From: Welwitschia mirabilis
Taxonomy: Eukaryota > Gnetophyta > Gnetopsida > Welwitschiales
Length of the DNA stretch: 59,496 bases
Reading direction: 5' to 3'
Assembly: GCA_051453625.1 (NCBI GenBank)
Contig: JBOZIK010000001.1
Coordinates: 89,212,977 to 89,272,472, forward strand
In this document: positions 1 through 11,216 of the stretch, piece by piece
Numbering within the stretch: position 1 is the first letter of the stretch
Layout of the letters: each line of letters opens with the position of its first letter
Position numbers and translations under genes: made by a program
Notes under the pieces: generated by a model
What the model was told of the DNA's origin: nothing
What the model saw: only the letters and a program-made list of their open reading frames with translations
Database searches by the model: none

Positions 1-482
1 TACTTTTATAATTCCAAGATAGTTGAAGTTAGATTCTAGGAACTTGTTATTTGTTTAATCTCTAAAAAACTACTGTAATTAATTTTTTATAATTAATTAA
101 TTATTAATTTTTAACTATGATGTCTTCCTAAAATTTAAAAATGTTATAATTAATGTTTAAAATTATAGAAAAATTATTACACAAAATTTTATAGGAAAGT
201 TAAGTATATAAAATATGGTTCTATTACTAGATTTAAGTTAAATTATTTATAAGTAATATTTAATTGTATAAATAACTCTTTTATTATTTTTCCATAGCTT
301 ACTTTAAATGTGCATACTTATAAGAGTTTTCACCATAATAGTTTAAGTGATAGAAGTAGTCTCTAGCTTATCACTTATTTTTATTGAGTTATAATATAAC
401 TATATGAAATTTTAAATAGATATTTGTATTTTAACAATTATGCTTAAGCAATACTTTTTTTTGTTTACCTTTTTTGCACCAA
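1..482. other. Unassigned AT-rich sequence
   Basis: No open reading frame, LTR end or repeat family is recognisable here. The base composition is the same extreme AT bias as the decayed retrotransposons that follow. The last bases before the gap recur just after the gap. Confidence 0.6.
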
Positions 483-582
483 NNNNNNNNNNNNNNNNNN
501 NNNNNNNNNNNNNNNNNNNNNNNNNNNNNNNNNNNNNNNNNNNNNNNNNNNNNNNNNNNNNNNNNNNNNNNNNNNNNNNNNN
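483..582. other. Assembly gap (100 N) with duplicated flanks
   Basis: The run of exactly 100 N is the usual placeholder for unknown size. A stretch with a run of Ts ending TTTTTTGCACCAA occurs immediately before the gap and again shortly after it (ending about 618), so the gap probably joins overlapping contig ends or hides a collapsed tandem repeat. Confidence 0.8.
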
Positions 583-814
583 AAGCGATACTTTCTTTTG
601 TTTACCTTTTTTGCACCAATCCATGGAGATTTTCATATGAGCATGGAAGAGTGTTTCTAGGATTAACATAGTTCTAAGTATGTTTTAGTTTCTTTAAGTA
701 CATTATTTTTTACTATTATTAAAAGGAAAAGAAAAGAATATTTCCTTTATTTAAATAGAAAATCAAAGAAAAGATTATTTCTTTTATCTAGATTTTTATT
801 ATTATGATCTTAAA
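583..814. other. Unassigned AT-rich sequence
   Basis: Apart from the duplicated gap flank at its start, nothing recognisable is seen. It leads into sequence that matches the 3' part of the long chromovirus LTRs found later. Confidence 0.5.
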
Positions 815-1576
815 AAAATGAAATGTTCTTTTATGCTTGCTTCTTTTTATGGTTATTTCTATAAAATAAATCAAATGATAATTATAATTATTATAACTAG
901 GTAAATAATTCATTAAATATTCGCATTAGCTATAACTGTTTGCATGTATTTGTATGTTGTATTCTTTGAATATGACTAAATTAAGATAATTCTAATAAGG
1001 TTCATCCCCACATTTGGATTTCATTATCAATGTGGGCTGCATTGCATTTTTTTTATAATACCCTTATGGAAGTGTATTTGATTACCACTCACCTGCTCTA
1101 CCCATGTATGAACTTACTTCAACTTAATATCTCAAGCCCTTAACATTGATGAATCATGTTAAACATCTAGAGATGCTTTAAGGAAGAGAGGGTTATTTGA
1201 AAGTATGCATCCACCTTACGTACCATCTATCATTATATTGGAGGTATATTGAGGTGAAGTAAAATCCTATATAGTTGATTACATCCATTTTGTATAATTT
1301 AAAACCTAAAGTAGAACCAAATAATATTCAGAGGGTTGTCAGATATCGAGTTGTAATATCATTAATTGGGGTTGTAGTCTTTTACTATATTGATTAGATA
1401 TCCTCTTTAAAATTTATCCATGTATGTTAATAACAAGTTTACATCTCCTTAACTATTCATAAAATATCTTTTATGTAATAAAAAATAAGGAAGAAATGGA
1501 GGTCATAAACCTATAACATTTCTATTTCTGTAAACCAAAATAATCCAAAAATTAATTGTAGGTAAATATATAACAC
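815..1576 (+). mobile_element. Fragment of long chromovirus LTR (copy A, 3' part)
   Basis: This stretch follows the same order of words as the 3' part of the LTR at 34300-35000. Shared landmarks include TTCATAAAATAAA-type sequence near 860, a GTGGGCTGCATTG segment near 1031 (GTGGGTTGTATTG at 34502), the CCCATGTATGAACTTAC segment near 1102, the 'GATATCGAGTTG' segment near 1342 and the TGCAAACCA-like word near 1530. Only the terminal roughly 750 bp is present, and it stops where the next LTR element begins. It is diverged and probably an old solo or truncated LTR. The orientation is the same as that of the two chromoviruses downstream. Confidence 0.65.
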
Positions 1577-2072
1577 TAATATGATTTCTTAGAATATAAA
1601 AATTCTAATTAATTTTCATGTTGTTAATGTTACTTTTATGTTTGTTAAAGTTATAAATATATCATTCAAGTGGTATGACCCTTATGGAATTAATTATATC
1701 TAATTATGAAGAGACATAATTGTTATGAAATGTTATGATAACAATTCACAATTATTAAAATATGGGTAAGGGAGGTATGAAGGGCATGCATGTTATTTTC
1801 ACAAGTATACTGGTGTCCTTAACAAGCTATCCTAGTCCCTTAGTGATTCTACAAACTAGATCTTTAAGGTAGTATAACTTGGCTAGTCCACTCTCCAAAG
1901 CCTTGTGTTTAACTTGGGAAGGTTTGGTCTTATCAATGATGAATAAAGAATGGACTTCTTTATAGATATATTATTGTACATTTATATTTATTTTTTATGT
2001 CCACATTGTATTTAAAGTCTTTATTCTAATTTTACTAATAAAAATTTGTTTAAATAAATATAGATCATTATA
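1577..2072 (+). repeat. 5' LTR of LARD-like element
   Basis: It aligns throughout with 6624-7123. Shared words include CATGTTGTTAATGTTA, GGCATGCATGTTATT / AGCATGCATGTTATT, CACAAGTATACTG, AAAGCCTTGTG and TTTATTTATTTTTTAT. The start is inferred from the right copy, which begins TGTCATGATTTC; here the first bases have decayed to TAATATGATTTC. Confidence 0.75.
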
Positions 2073-2074
2073 AT

Positions 2075-2087
2075 CAATATCAGAGCC
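2075..2087 (+). other. Primer binding site (tRNA-Met type), decayed
   Basis: CAATATCAGAGCC matches 10 of 13 positions of TGGTATCAGAGCC, the usual initiator-Met tRNA primer site of plant LTR retrotransposons. It lies within 3 bp of the inferred left LTR end. The two mismatching GG to AA changes and T to C are compatible with deamination and drift. Confidence 0.65.
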
Positions 2088-2889
2088 ATGAAGATAGTAA
2101 ACTACTATTCTTTAAATATCCTAAATAGAAGAAACTATAAAATACCAATTCCATTATAGAAACCTAATTTCATTAAAGAGTAGAGGCAATCACTTAAGTC
2201 TCCTAAAAAGAAAAGATATTCTATAGTAAATTTATTAGAATTATATCCTTCTATGCCTCCCCTAACAAATGTTCACATGAGATCACATCATCATGACACC
2301 TAACTTGATATCATTATTAATAATGAACAACTTATATGTGTGAATCTACATCATTTTTTTAATTCTTTTATTTAGTTTTGTTGTTACAAGTGCATTACAT
2401 AATTCCAAGCAAGCTAGATGATCCATGTTTACCCCAAACTTACTATAGAAAAATGTAATTTTTTTTAATTATTTAACATAAAATAAATAAAAATAAGTAT
2501 ATAAGTAAGATTAGTAATATAAAATATCAAAGAACATGAAAAATAGAAAGGTATAAAATTAGACAGAAGTGAAAATGAGGTTCATACAAGGACGTTACAA
2601 CCAAAATAGTTGTAAAAACTACTAACAATATTCAGTATGCTAAAAAATATGGTCAATATTAAGAATTTTTTGGATAGAATTTAAAGAAAAATTTTTACCA
2701 ACATAAGTTTCATGTCCTCTACTAACTATCGAGCTCTTTATAATCTTTCCAGAATTGGATCATAGTAACCATTTCAATTCTATATGTAAAAGCTATGGTC
2801 AAAACAGTGAAGATATGTCTTTATTAACTTAATATAGATTATAAGGAGATATCAAAGTCCTAATTAGATGAATTTTTTAGCCCACATAA
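2088..2889. other. LARD internal leader, no coding content seen
   Basis: AT-rich internal sequence between the PBS and the tandem array. No gag-like reading frame or structural motif could be recognised. Confidence 0.5.
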
Positions 2890-4535
2890 GCCACCTCAAT
2901 CATCATGCAAGTCAAATAAGTAGTTTACAATATAAGGGGACCAAAGTTTTTATGTAGATCATCTATGGGATACACAAATCCTATCTTAGTGTTTATGTTG
3001 GTTATATCAACAGTTTACAACATAAAGAGATGTCAAGGTTTTGGGTATATTAATTATGGAATCTATAGAATCCACCTCAATTATTGTGCATGTTAAACAA
3101 TTAGTTTACAACATAAGGGGACATCAAGGTTTTAAATATATTGGCCATGGAACCTACAAAAGCCATCTTACTTATTGTGTGGATCAAAGAATAAATTTAC
3201 AACATAATAAGGCACTAATGTTTTTAGTATATTAGTTGTGAAACTTAAAAAAGCCACCTCAATTATCATGTATGTTAAAAAATTAGTTTACAAGATAAGA
3301 AGGCACTAAGGTTTTGAGTAGGTTAGATATGAAACCCACAGAAGCCATCTTGATTATCATGAAGGTTAAATAAGTAGTTTACAACATAAGGGGATGTTAA
3401 ACTTTTTAGTAGATCAGCCATGAAATCCATAGAATCCATTTTGATTATCATGCACATTAAAGAAGTAGTTTAAAACATAAAGGAGTGTCAAGATTCTAAG
3501 TAGATTAGTTGTGAAACTCATAGAATCCATCTTGATGTTCATGTAGACCATATCAATAGTTTATATAATAAGGAGATGCTAAGGTTTTAAGTAGATTAGT
3601 CATGGAATCCATAAAAGGCATCTTAATTATTGTGAAGGTTAAAAAAAGTAGTTCACAACATAAGAGGACATTAAGGTTTTAAGTAGATTGGCCACAGAAC
3701 CCATAGAAGTCATCTTGATTATTGTTCAAGTCAAAGAAGTAGTTCACATCATAAGGGCACACCAAGTTTTTAAGTAGAGTCGTCATGGAATCCATAAAAG
3801 CCATTTCAATTGTTATGTATGTCAAAGAAAAAGTTTACAACATAAATAGGCACCAAGGTTTTGAGTAGATTAGTCATGGAACACACAAAATCTACCTTGA
3901 TCATTGTGCAGGTTAAAGAAGTAGCTCAAAACATAAGAGGGCATCAAGGATTTCACAAGATCAGTTATGGGACTCACAAAATCCATCTCGATGTTCATAC
4001 AGGCCATATCAGTAGTTTATAACATAAGGAGGCATCAAGGTTTTGAGTAGATAAGTTATGGAATCCATAGAAGATACCTTAATTATTGCATTAATGAAAG
4101 AAGTAGTTTACATCATAAGGGAACACTAGGGTTCCAATTGAATAGCTTATATCACCTACAAAAGATACCTCAATGTTTGTATAGGTTAAATAACTAGTTT
4201 ACAACATAAGTGAATGTTAGGATTCTGACTGAATCAACTATGGAATCCATAAAATCCCCCTTGATGCTAGTGTAAGCCATGTCAGTAGTTCACAACATAA
4301 GGAAACACTGGGATTCTAATTGAATAGTCCATATGGCCCACAAAAAATACCTCAACTATCATGCAGGTCAAAGAAGTAGTTCTCAACATAAAAAAGTGCA
4401 AGAAATCTAATTAAGCAATCCATATGGCTCATAACTACCATATCATCACTTGATAGTGCAAGAACATCAGTTAAGAAAGTAAAGGAGGTGTCAAGATTCT
4501 GATTAAGTAGTCCATATAATCCATAGATGCCACAT
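2890..4535 (+). repeat. Tandem array of ~18 degenerate 91-bp units
   Basis: A recurring block reads roughly AGTTTACAACATAAGG, then a CAAGGTTTTGAGTAGATTAG-like word, then CATGGAATCCATAGAA, then a CATCTTGATTATCATG-like word. The ACATAAGG-type word recurs near 2918, 3018, 3107, 3199, 3291, 3384, 3473, 3565, 3658, 3749, 3840, 3932, 4023, 4114, 4203, 4296, 4386 and 4477, giving a period close to 91 bp. Units differ by substitutions and small indels, so the array is old. It lies wholly inside the LARD-like element. Confidence 0.85.
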
Positions 4536-4672
4536 CATAATAAGAGAGTTAAATAATTATAGCTATAAGTAAATTTATTAGGTAACTAACTATAAACTCA
4601 GCTAAGTTTTACTTTATCATTAGTCAATAACTGAGAAAACAACTTTCATAATTGTTCAAACATCCAAAAGTA

Positions 4673-6128
4673 ATGATAATTCTAGTTATATAAAGTGAAA
4701 TAAAGGGTTGGGAGTAAAGGACATAGGGGCAAAGCATAAATTGGCAAGTTATGAATGATCATGTGATTACTCACATTAACGACTTATAGTAAAGATTCAA
4801 CAAACATCATAAACAATTAAAAAGTAACCATGATAATGTAGAGGCCTTGCAAAGAAAAACTAACAATAAATTAGACTCAATAATTTAATTCTAAGATGAT
4901 GATCATGGAAGTAAATAATAAGGAAATATAGTCCTAAATCTAATTCACTCTTTAGGCTCAGAATGAGTAAATAAATCAATTAGCATGGTAACTCTCATAG
5001 TTATCATAACAAATAACTCTAGTCAATATATTTTAAAGGATCACTTACTATAAGGATTAAAATCCATACTTCTCACAAGGAACCACTTTCCATAGAATGG
5101 AAGATTGTGATTTAATTAAATAAATTAAAAAGTTATAAATTCAGATGTATGCTAGTACCTCTAGATCTTATGAAGAATATTTGTAATGGTTTCAATATAT
5201 TAAAAACCATTTAAAATTGAATAATGTACAAAGTGAGTTATACAATCATTATGTGACAAATGTTCTTAATTGGATATATAGCATCATGGTGGAGACATCT
5301 TAGTGAATTAAAAATATATTTGGGTATACTTCACAGAAGAGTTTATAAAATCATCTATTCAAGACTACTTTATTGAAGATAAGAAAATGTAATTGAGATG
5401 CTTAAAATTAATGAAAATTCTAGTTATATAAAGTGAAGCAAAGGGTTGGAAGTAAAGAACACAGGGGTAAAGCATAAATTGGCAAGTTATGAATGATCAT
5501 GTGATTACTCATATTAATGCCTTAGAGTAAAGATTCAACAAACTTCATAAACAATTAAAAAGTAACCATGCTAATGTAGAGGCCTTGCAAAGAAAAACTA
5601 ACAATAAATTAGACTCAATAATTTAATTCTAAGACGATGATCATGGAAGTAAAACAATAAGGAAATATAGTCCCAAATCTAACTCACTCTTTAGGCTTAG
5701 AATGAGTAAATAAATCAATTAGCATGGTAACTCTCATAGTTATCATAACAAATAACTCTAGTCAATATATTTAAGAGGATCACTCACTGTAAGGATTAAA
5801 ATCCACACTTCTCACAAGAAACCATTAGGATTTAATTAAATAAATCAAAAAGTTATAAATTCAGATGTATGCTAGTGCCCCTAGATCTTATGAATAAGAT
5901 TTGTAATGGTTGCAATATATCAAAAACCATTTCAATATGAATAATGTACAAAGTGAGTTATAAAGTTAATATGCAACAAATGTTCTTAATTAGATATATA
6001 GCAACATGGTGGAGACATCTTAGTAAATTAAAAATATATTTGGGTATACTTCACAGAAGAGTTTAGAAAAGAATCTATCCCAGACTACTTTGTTAAAGAT
6101 AAGAAAATGTAATTCAGATGCTTATGAT
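4673..6128 (+). repeat. Tandem duplication of a ~738-bp segment
   Basis: The segment from 4673 to about 5409 is repeated from about 5411 to 6128. The word TCTAGTTATATAAAGTGAA begins at 4681 and at 5419, an offset of 738. The copies stay aligned through GGCAAGTTATGAATGATCA, GTAGAGGCCTTGCAAAG, AGACTCAATAATTTAATTC and TCTTAGTGAATTAAAAATAT-type sequence. Similarity is clearly higher than between 91-bp units, so this duplication is younger than the array. Confidence 0.9.
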
Positions 6129-6610
6129 AGGGAAGAAGGATCCTTAATGAATATTAGAAAGAATTTTAGAGATTAGAAAAATAATAAATGCACTAGAATC
6201 TAGAGAAACTTGAAATTATTTCATAACAACCTTTCCATCAAGGTTGTAGAATCTTATTTTCTCATTGGAATTAAAATCCTCATAAGAAGCATATCAAAAT
6301 ACTAAGTATCATATGAAGGCAAAACATTGACTTCTAAGGCAACCAGAATTACTAGTATTATGAAATCATATAAAGAAAAATTATCATGAAAGTATTAATT
6401 CCATAGTCTTATCATGACCAACATAGTTGGAATAATTAAGAAATTATATGATAATCTTATTTAAAAAAAGTTTATTAATGAATATAAATTTTATCTTATT
6501 TTAAATATTACATTAGAGCAAGGTAAGGATAAAGAATATGAAGAAGGGCAAGTAGGAATTCAGGAAAGTTCTCCTAAAGAATAAGAGTTTGAGGATGAAC
6601 ATTAATCTTA
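6129..6610. other. LARD 3' internal region, unassigned
   Basis: Sequence between the 738 bp duplication and the purine tract. It has no recognisable domain. Its last part is purine-rich (GAAGAAGGGCAAG) and leads into the polypurine tract. Confidence 0.45.
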
Positions 6611-6621
6611 AGAGGGGGAAG
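6611..6621 (+). other. Polypurine tract
   Basis: AGAGGGGGAAG lies two bases before the TGTCATGATT start of the right LTR. This is the normal plus-strand priming site of LTR retrotransposons and fixes the element's orientation. Confidence 0.75.
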
Positions 6622-6623
6622 TC

Positions 6624-7123
6624 TGTCATGATTTCTTCTTTCTTTAAAGAAAATAATACTCCATGTTCATGTTGTTAATGTTAGTTATTATGTTTGTTAA
6701 AGTTTTAAATTTTCCATTCAAGGACTATGATCCTTATAGAACTGGTTATACCTAATTATCAAGAGTTAAAACTATTATAAAATGTCATGATAACTATTTA
6801 CAATTGTTAAAACACAGGTAAGGAAGAAGTGAAGAGCATGCATGTTATTTGCACAAGTATACTGATATACTTGATAAGCTAGCCTGGCCCCCTAGTGACC
6901 TCACAAACTAAACCTTGAAGGTAGTATGACTTGTCTGGTCCACTCTTTAAAGCCTTGTGCTTAACATGAAAGGTTTGGTTTTATCAAAGATGAATAAAGC
7001 ATGGATTTCTTTGCACATAGATTGTTGTACATTTCTATTTATTTTTTATTCCCACTTTGTAGTTAGAGTTTTTATTGTAATTTTATTAATAAAAATTCAT
7101 TTAAATGAATCCAAATCATTACA
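6624..7123 (+). repeat. 3' LTR of LARD-like element
   Basis: It begins TGTCATGATTTC after the purine tract and ends near ATCATTACA, matching ATCATTATA at the end of the left copy. It is the better preserved of the two LTRs. The following bases (AATAAG) do not match those before 1577, so the target-site duplication is lost or the flank is rearranged. Confidence 0.75.
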
Positions 7124-7162
7124 AATAAGTGTTAACACTTTGATAGTCTTAGAAAGAAAGAT

Positions 7163-7512
7163 ATGATAACTCTTTCTTCTATTCTTGTTATTAAGCCTTT
7201 TCATGTATGTGATATAGATTTTATTCAATTACCCCCTTTATCTTACTATTTCATTTATATTCTTTCTTGTGTTGTTTATGTTATGAAGTATTATAAAGTG
7301 ATTGAAACCAAAATAGATCATGTTACAGTGATTGTTATGAAGAAATATTCTATCCTACTTTAATCATTTCAAACCCTTTAGTAATGAGTTATCCATCTTT
7401 ATAACTAAATCATGAATAATGTTATGAAGAAATATTCTATCCTACATAAAGTTATTAGTCCTCATCATCCATAGCTAATGGTTAAGTATAAGTTAAAAAC
7501 CATGAATTAGAA
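7163..7512 (+). pseudogene. Integrase fragment of an Athila/Tat-like Ty3-gypsy element
   Basis: The frame opening at 7163 reads IKPFHVCDIDFIQLPP followed by YILSCVVYVMKYYKVIETK. This matches the start of the integrase core of Athila/Tat elements (FDVWGIDFMGPFP, then YILVAVDYVSKWVEA). Most of the core is then missing. Near 7450-7510 the words HKVISPHHP and, one frame over, ANG-V-VKNHELEK match the conserved HKVATPYHPQTSGQVE region, with stops at Gln and Glu codons. The same family occurs again at 47284. The fragment abuts the right LTR of the LARD-like element, so it may be what remains of the insertion target. Non-functional. Confidence 0.65.
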
Positions 7513-8194
7513 AAAAAAAAGATTTCATTATAGTTACAAAGGTAACATGTTCAATATTATTAAGGGATATAAAGCCATTTACATGTTTTAGTTTAAAATA
7601 ATCATAATGTCCCATTATTACTATTACATCCTACATTTTCTAATATTTAATTAGCAAGTGTAATGATATGATTACAAGAGGATCTAAATTATCTAGTACA
7701 TTTCGATGTCAAATTTTAATGAAAATCCTTCTTTTCTTTAATTTAAGACATATGAGAATTAATGGGAAAATTTACAATTAATAATCTATTACATTTCTTA
7801 TGTCAAAGATATATTTTGAATTATAGGTACTCATAAGGTTACTTAATTAATTAATCTTAGTTTTAGATAACTTTCCTATTTAAAATAATTATTATTATTA
7901 TTATTATAAGAATTTTAATAGAAAAAGAAATTAATAAACTAAGTATATCCAATTATTAATACCAAGTAAAGCTATTTATAATAATACATGTCATTTACAT
8001 GCTTTAATAGTTAAATTGAAAAATTCACATGAAGGTGTAAAATAATAGTCAAATATCTATAAACATGGGATGTGATATCTTTATTTTAATCATTTATTCA
8101 TGTGCCTTATTAAAATATAAAAATAAAAGGGAAAAAACTAAAATAGTTGGTAAAAATGAAAGAATAATAACTAAGTAAAAAGTAAGAGTACTAT

Positions 8195-8284
8195 ATTCAA
8201 CTATGACAATTTATTACATTCAACTTTGACATTTTCTTACATTCAATTATGACATTTTTTTACATTCAATTATGACAATTTTTT
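8195..8284 (+). repeat. ~24-bp tandem repeat inside the LTR
   Basis: Four units of the type TTACATTCAATTATGACATT follow each other. The same array is present at the equivalent place in the 3' LTR of the second chromovirus (about 31612-31700), so it is an inherited part of the LTR family rather than a local expansion. Confidence 0.8.
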
Positions 8285-8957
8285 TTGTGATTTGTGTTGT
8301 TGATGTAATAGATCATGAATAGTGTAAGAATGTGAATAAGGATATGAACTCTTATCCATAAATCAAAAATAATAAATGAGTAGAATTTATACTATCATAA
8401 CATTTATCCCTATTAATATTTGGCAAAGTGCTCTGTGCATAAAATATTATTTTTCTTATTGTATCATATGGTAATTTTAACATTGATGCATCTGTTCTTT
8501 CAATGCATTTTATACATTATTTAAGATATATTTTGGATTTATTAAGAGCCTATAAAGGATTAAGAAGGAACTAGCATGAGGAAATGATGTATGTAACTAA
8601 TCTTTCTAATTGAAGTAAGAAAATTACTCATCCAAGTTAGGTGCATGAGTCATAAATAAGATTTCCTTTGTCATTCATACATTACTTTACTTCTTACATA
8701 ATCTTTTAAAACTTCTTATTTATCAATATTATCACTTTTTATTCATATGTTAATGTCACTTCTATGTAAGCTTGTCCAACATATTATTGATCAATCTTAT
8801 TATTGTCATTTATATGTCCATATCACTTTTACACAAAGTCTATCTAACTTGTCATTGATTAATCTTATAAATCAAAAGGAGATTTACTCATCTTATGAGT
8901 AAAATAATGTGGATGGTATTTAATCGATTATATTAAAAACCTTTGGTATGTCATTTT

Positions 8958-8967
8958 TATATAAATA
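8958..8967 (+). promoter_or_regulatory. LTR TATA box
   Basis: TATATAAATA is followed by GAGCCCTC and a CT-rich stretch. The same position in the other copies reads CTATAAAC (near 11258) and TATAAATA (32375). The conserved place in three LTR copies supports a core promoter marking the U3/R boundary downstream. Confidence 0.6.
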
Positions 8968-10528
8968 GAGCCCTCTTTTTCTTCTCAGGCTAATATTCTT
9001 CAAGAAAGTCTATGCTACTAAAATTTCTTCTAAATCTTTCATCCTCTTGATTGTGGAGTTGGAGCTTTGATCTTAAAGCTTGGAGCTTAAAGATTAGAGC
9101 TTGTAGCTTGGGGCTTCATCATTATTCTTCAAGAATCATCAATATTTTTCACTCCAAGTAGGTTCTTCTTTCATAAGAATTTTAGCTCCCTTTCTTTCAT
9201 GAAACCTATACATATGATTATGGTACTAATGTAGTATTAATGTTATCCCTCTTATTAGCTAAGACTATGATGAAGGAGAGATTTAAAATATCTATTTACA
9301 TGGTTAGTTGATGATGCTATCAATGGATATTTTCCTCCTATTAGCATAGATTAAGATAAGGGAGAGAGTTGAGGGACCTCTTAACATGCTTAGCTTCTAT
9401 GTGTCTAATGGATATTTTGGCCAACTAACTAGGGGGTTCACTATAATTTTGGATACCCATGTTTTTTTTCATTTATCATATTTTTTAAATGGATTTTGCA
9501 TCTAATTGGCCTTAGAGTTGGTGAATGATTCTAATCCTCAAAATTCATTTAGACTAGGCAATTCTTCTTAAAAAATTCTAAGGCTCTTGGTATTTGATGC
9601 ATTATTTATTATTATAAATTGAGTCTATGTTACTTATAATTTATTTTAAGTACTTTAGATACTAATTTTTATTATGAATTTTTAGTTAATTTATTAACTT
9701 TTATTTTTATAAACTAGTAAGAGTTCTCTTGTCCTTAGTTTAATTGGAGTCTAATTTTTCCTAAAAGTAAAGCATAATTTAAGAAAGTCGTAACTCATTT
9801 AATACTAAGTAAATCCTTATGAAATTCTTATGTAGATTTATAATCATGTCAAAAATTTAAAAGAGTAATGTTTTGTAGAGTAAAATAATTTTTAAAATTT
9901 ATTTCCTAAAAATAGATCAAAAATCACAAGCAAAAAATAGTAAGAAAAGCCTTAGTTTTTAGAATTAACAACTAGTTCTAGGTAAAGATAAAGAAGTTCG
10001 AGTGGTAGAGAATTCCATAAGATTTTCATAAAGTATTTATTTATTTAAAAACACTGAATAGATTAAAGGTTATAACCATTTTAGTAAAGGGTATTATTTT
10101 AGAAGCCCTAAAATTTAGGTATGTTTTATAGCCAAAGTTTGACCCTATTAAATGTGTCTACACTAATTTAAATTTAGTTAAATTAATTTTTAGGATAATA
10201 TGATAATTCTAGTTAAATAAAAGTAAGTCTACTATATTTTTATATTTTAAACTAATGAATTATAAATTTTTATTTTTAATTCCTTTTAAAAGGTTAAAAA
10301 ATTGTAAATGATTTTAATAATTATAAAAAATTATTGAATGTAAGTATTCAATTATTTTAAATAATATACATGATTTCTAGCTAACTTAGATTTATTTTTT
10401 TATTATTTTTATATAATATTAATATTTAGGTACTTATTCATGCATTTCAAGCATAAACATTAGGTTTGTCTACATAATAATCCTAGAGATGTGTAGTCCA
10501 ATATATTAGCTTTATTAATGTTTATTTT

Positions 10529-10529
10529 T

Positions 10530-10562
<33 letters not shown>
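10529..10562. repeat. (TA)n microsatellite
   Basis: An uninterrupted TA dinucleotide run inside LTR copy B. The other copies have only a few TA units here, so this is a private expansion. Confidence 0.85.
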
Positions 10563-10563
<1 letters not shown>

Positions 10564-11116
10564 CTTATTTTTATTTTGATATATATATTTAAATATATAA
10601 TGGGGTTTACAAATTGGCTCAGTTCCATAAATAGAGCATGTTTCATCAATAGAACTTGGATGTACTAATATGCCTTAGTTTGAAAAGAATTACTATAATG
10701 CAAAAAAATAAATGGATGTTTTATTTCATGTATCTTTACTATTATGCTTTGCAATTTTTCTATTTAAAAAAATTAGAATGATACTTGTATTTTTTATTTT
10801 TCTTCTGTATGACTGTTTTCATAAAATAAATCCAATAATGATTAAAATTATTTTTATTAGGTAAAACATCCATTAAATATTAACATAATTATATACTTGC
10901 ATTTGTATGGTGTACTATTTTAACTAAATCAATATAATCTCAATAATTATCCATCCCCATACCTAGATTTCATCACTAAGGTGGGTTGCATTATAATTTA
11001 TTTATAAGCCCATTTAGAAGTGTATTTAATCACTACTCTTCTGTCTTGCCCATGTATGGACTTTACTCTGACTTAATATCTTGGGCCTTAGTATTAAAGG
11101 CTTGTGTTTCTCCATC

Positions 11117-11216
11117 NNNNNNNNNNNNNNNNNNNNNNNNNNNNNNNNNNNNNNNNNNNNNNNNNNNNNNNNNNNNNNNNNNNNNNNNNNNNNNNNNNNN
11201 NNNNNNNNNNNNNNNN
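11117..11216. other. Assembly gap (100 N) between two LTR copies
   Basis: Sequence before the gap corresponds to about 34640 of the reference LTR copy, while sequence after it corresponds to about 32330. The gap therefore joins two different LTR copies and hides at least the end of copy B and the beginning of copy C, possibly more. Confidence 0.8.

Larger units (their letters stand above)
1577..7123 (+). mobile_element. Non-coding LTR retrotransposon derivative (LARD-like)
   Basis: Two direct repeats of about 500 bp (1577-2072 and 6624-7123) bound about 4.55 kb of internal DNA. A degenerate tRNA-Met-type primer binding site follows the left LTR, and a purine tract AGAGGGGGAAG lies just before the right LTR, so the LTR-retrotransposon structure is complete. 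The interior shows no gag or pol match in any frame. It consists of an ~18-unit 91 bp tandem array, a 738 bp tandem duplication and short AT-rich unique parts. LARDs are non-autonomous elements of this kind that need proteins from a related autonomous element. No convincing target-site duplication was found. An alternative is an autonomous element whose coding part has decayed past recognition. Confidence 0.7.
7622..11116 (+). repeat. Long chromovirus LTR (copy B), cut by gap
   Basis: This copy begins TATTACATCCTACA, aligned with TGTTATACCCCACA at 31064, and runs collinearly with 31064-34640. Landmarks are CATTTCTTATGTCAAAG near 7793, the ACATTCAATTATGACA repeats near 8220-8280, a TATA box near 8958, GCTTGGAGCTTAAAG near 9079, TGTGCCTTAGTTTGAAAAG-like sequence near 10670 and GTGGGTTGCATTATA near 10981. 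The last few hundred bases expected of a full LTR are lost in the gap at 11117. Confidence 0.75.

Noticed and set aside
412-671. Short frames across the first gap
   Set aside because: Made mainly of N, with the remaining residues in low-complexity duplicated gap flanks.
2890-4535. CRISPR-like array
   Set aside because: Units are continuous degenerate tandem repeats without unique spacers, inside a eukaryotic LTR element.
1572-7138. AACAC as a target-site duplication of the LARD-like element
   Set aside because: AACAC precedes the left LTR, but the next AACAC is about 10 bp beyond the right LTR end, so it is not adjacent.
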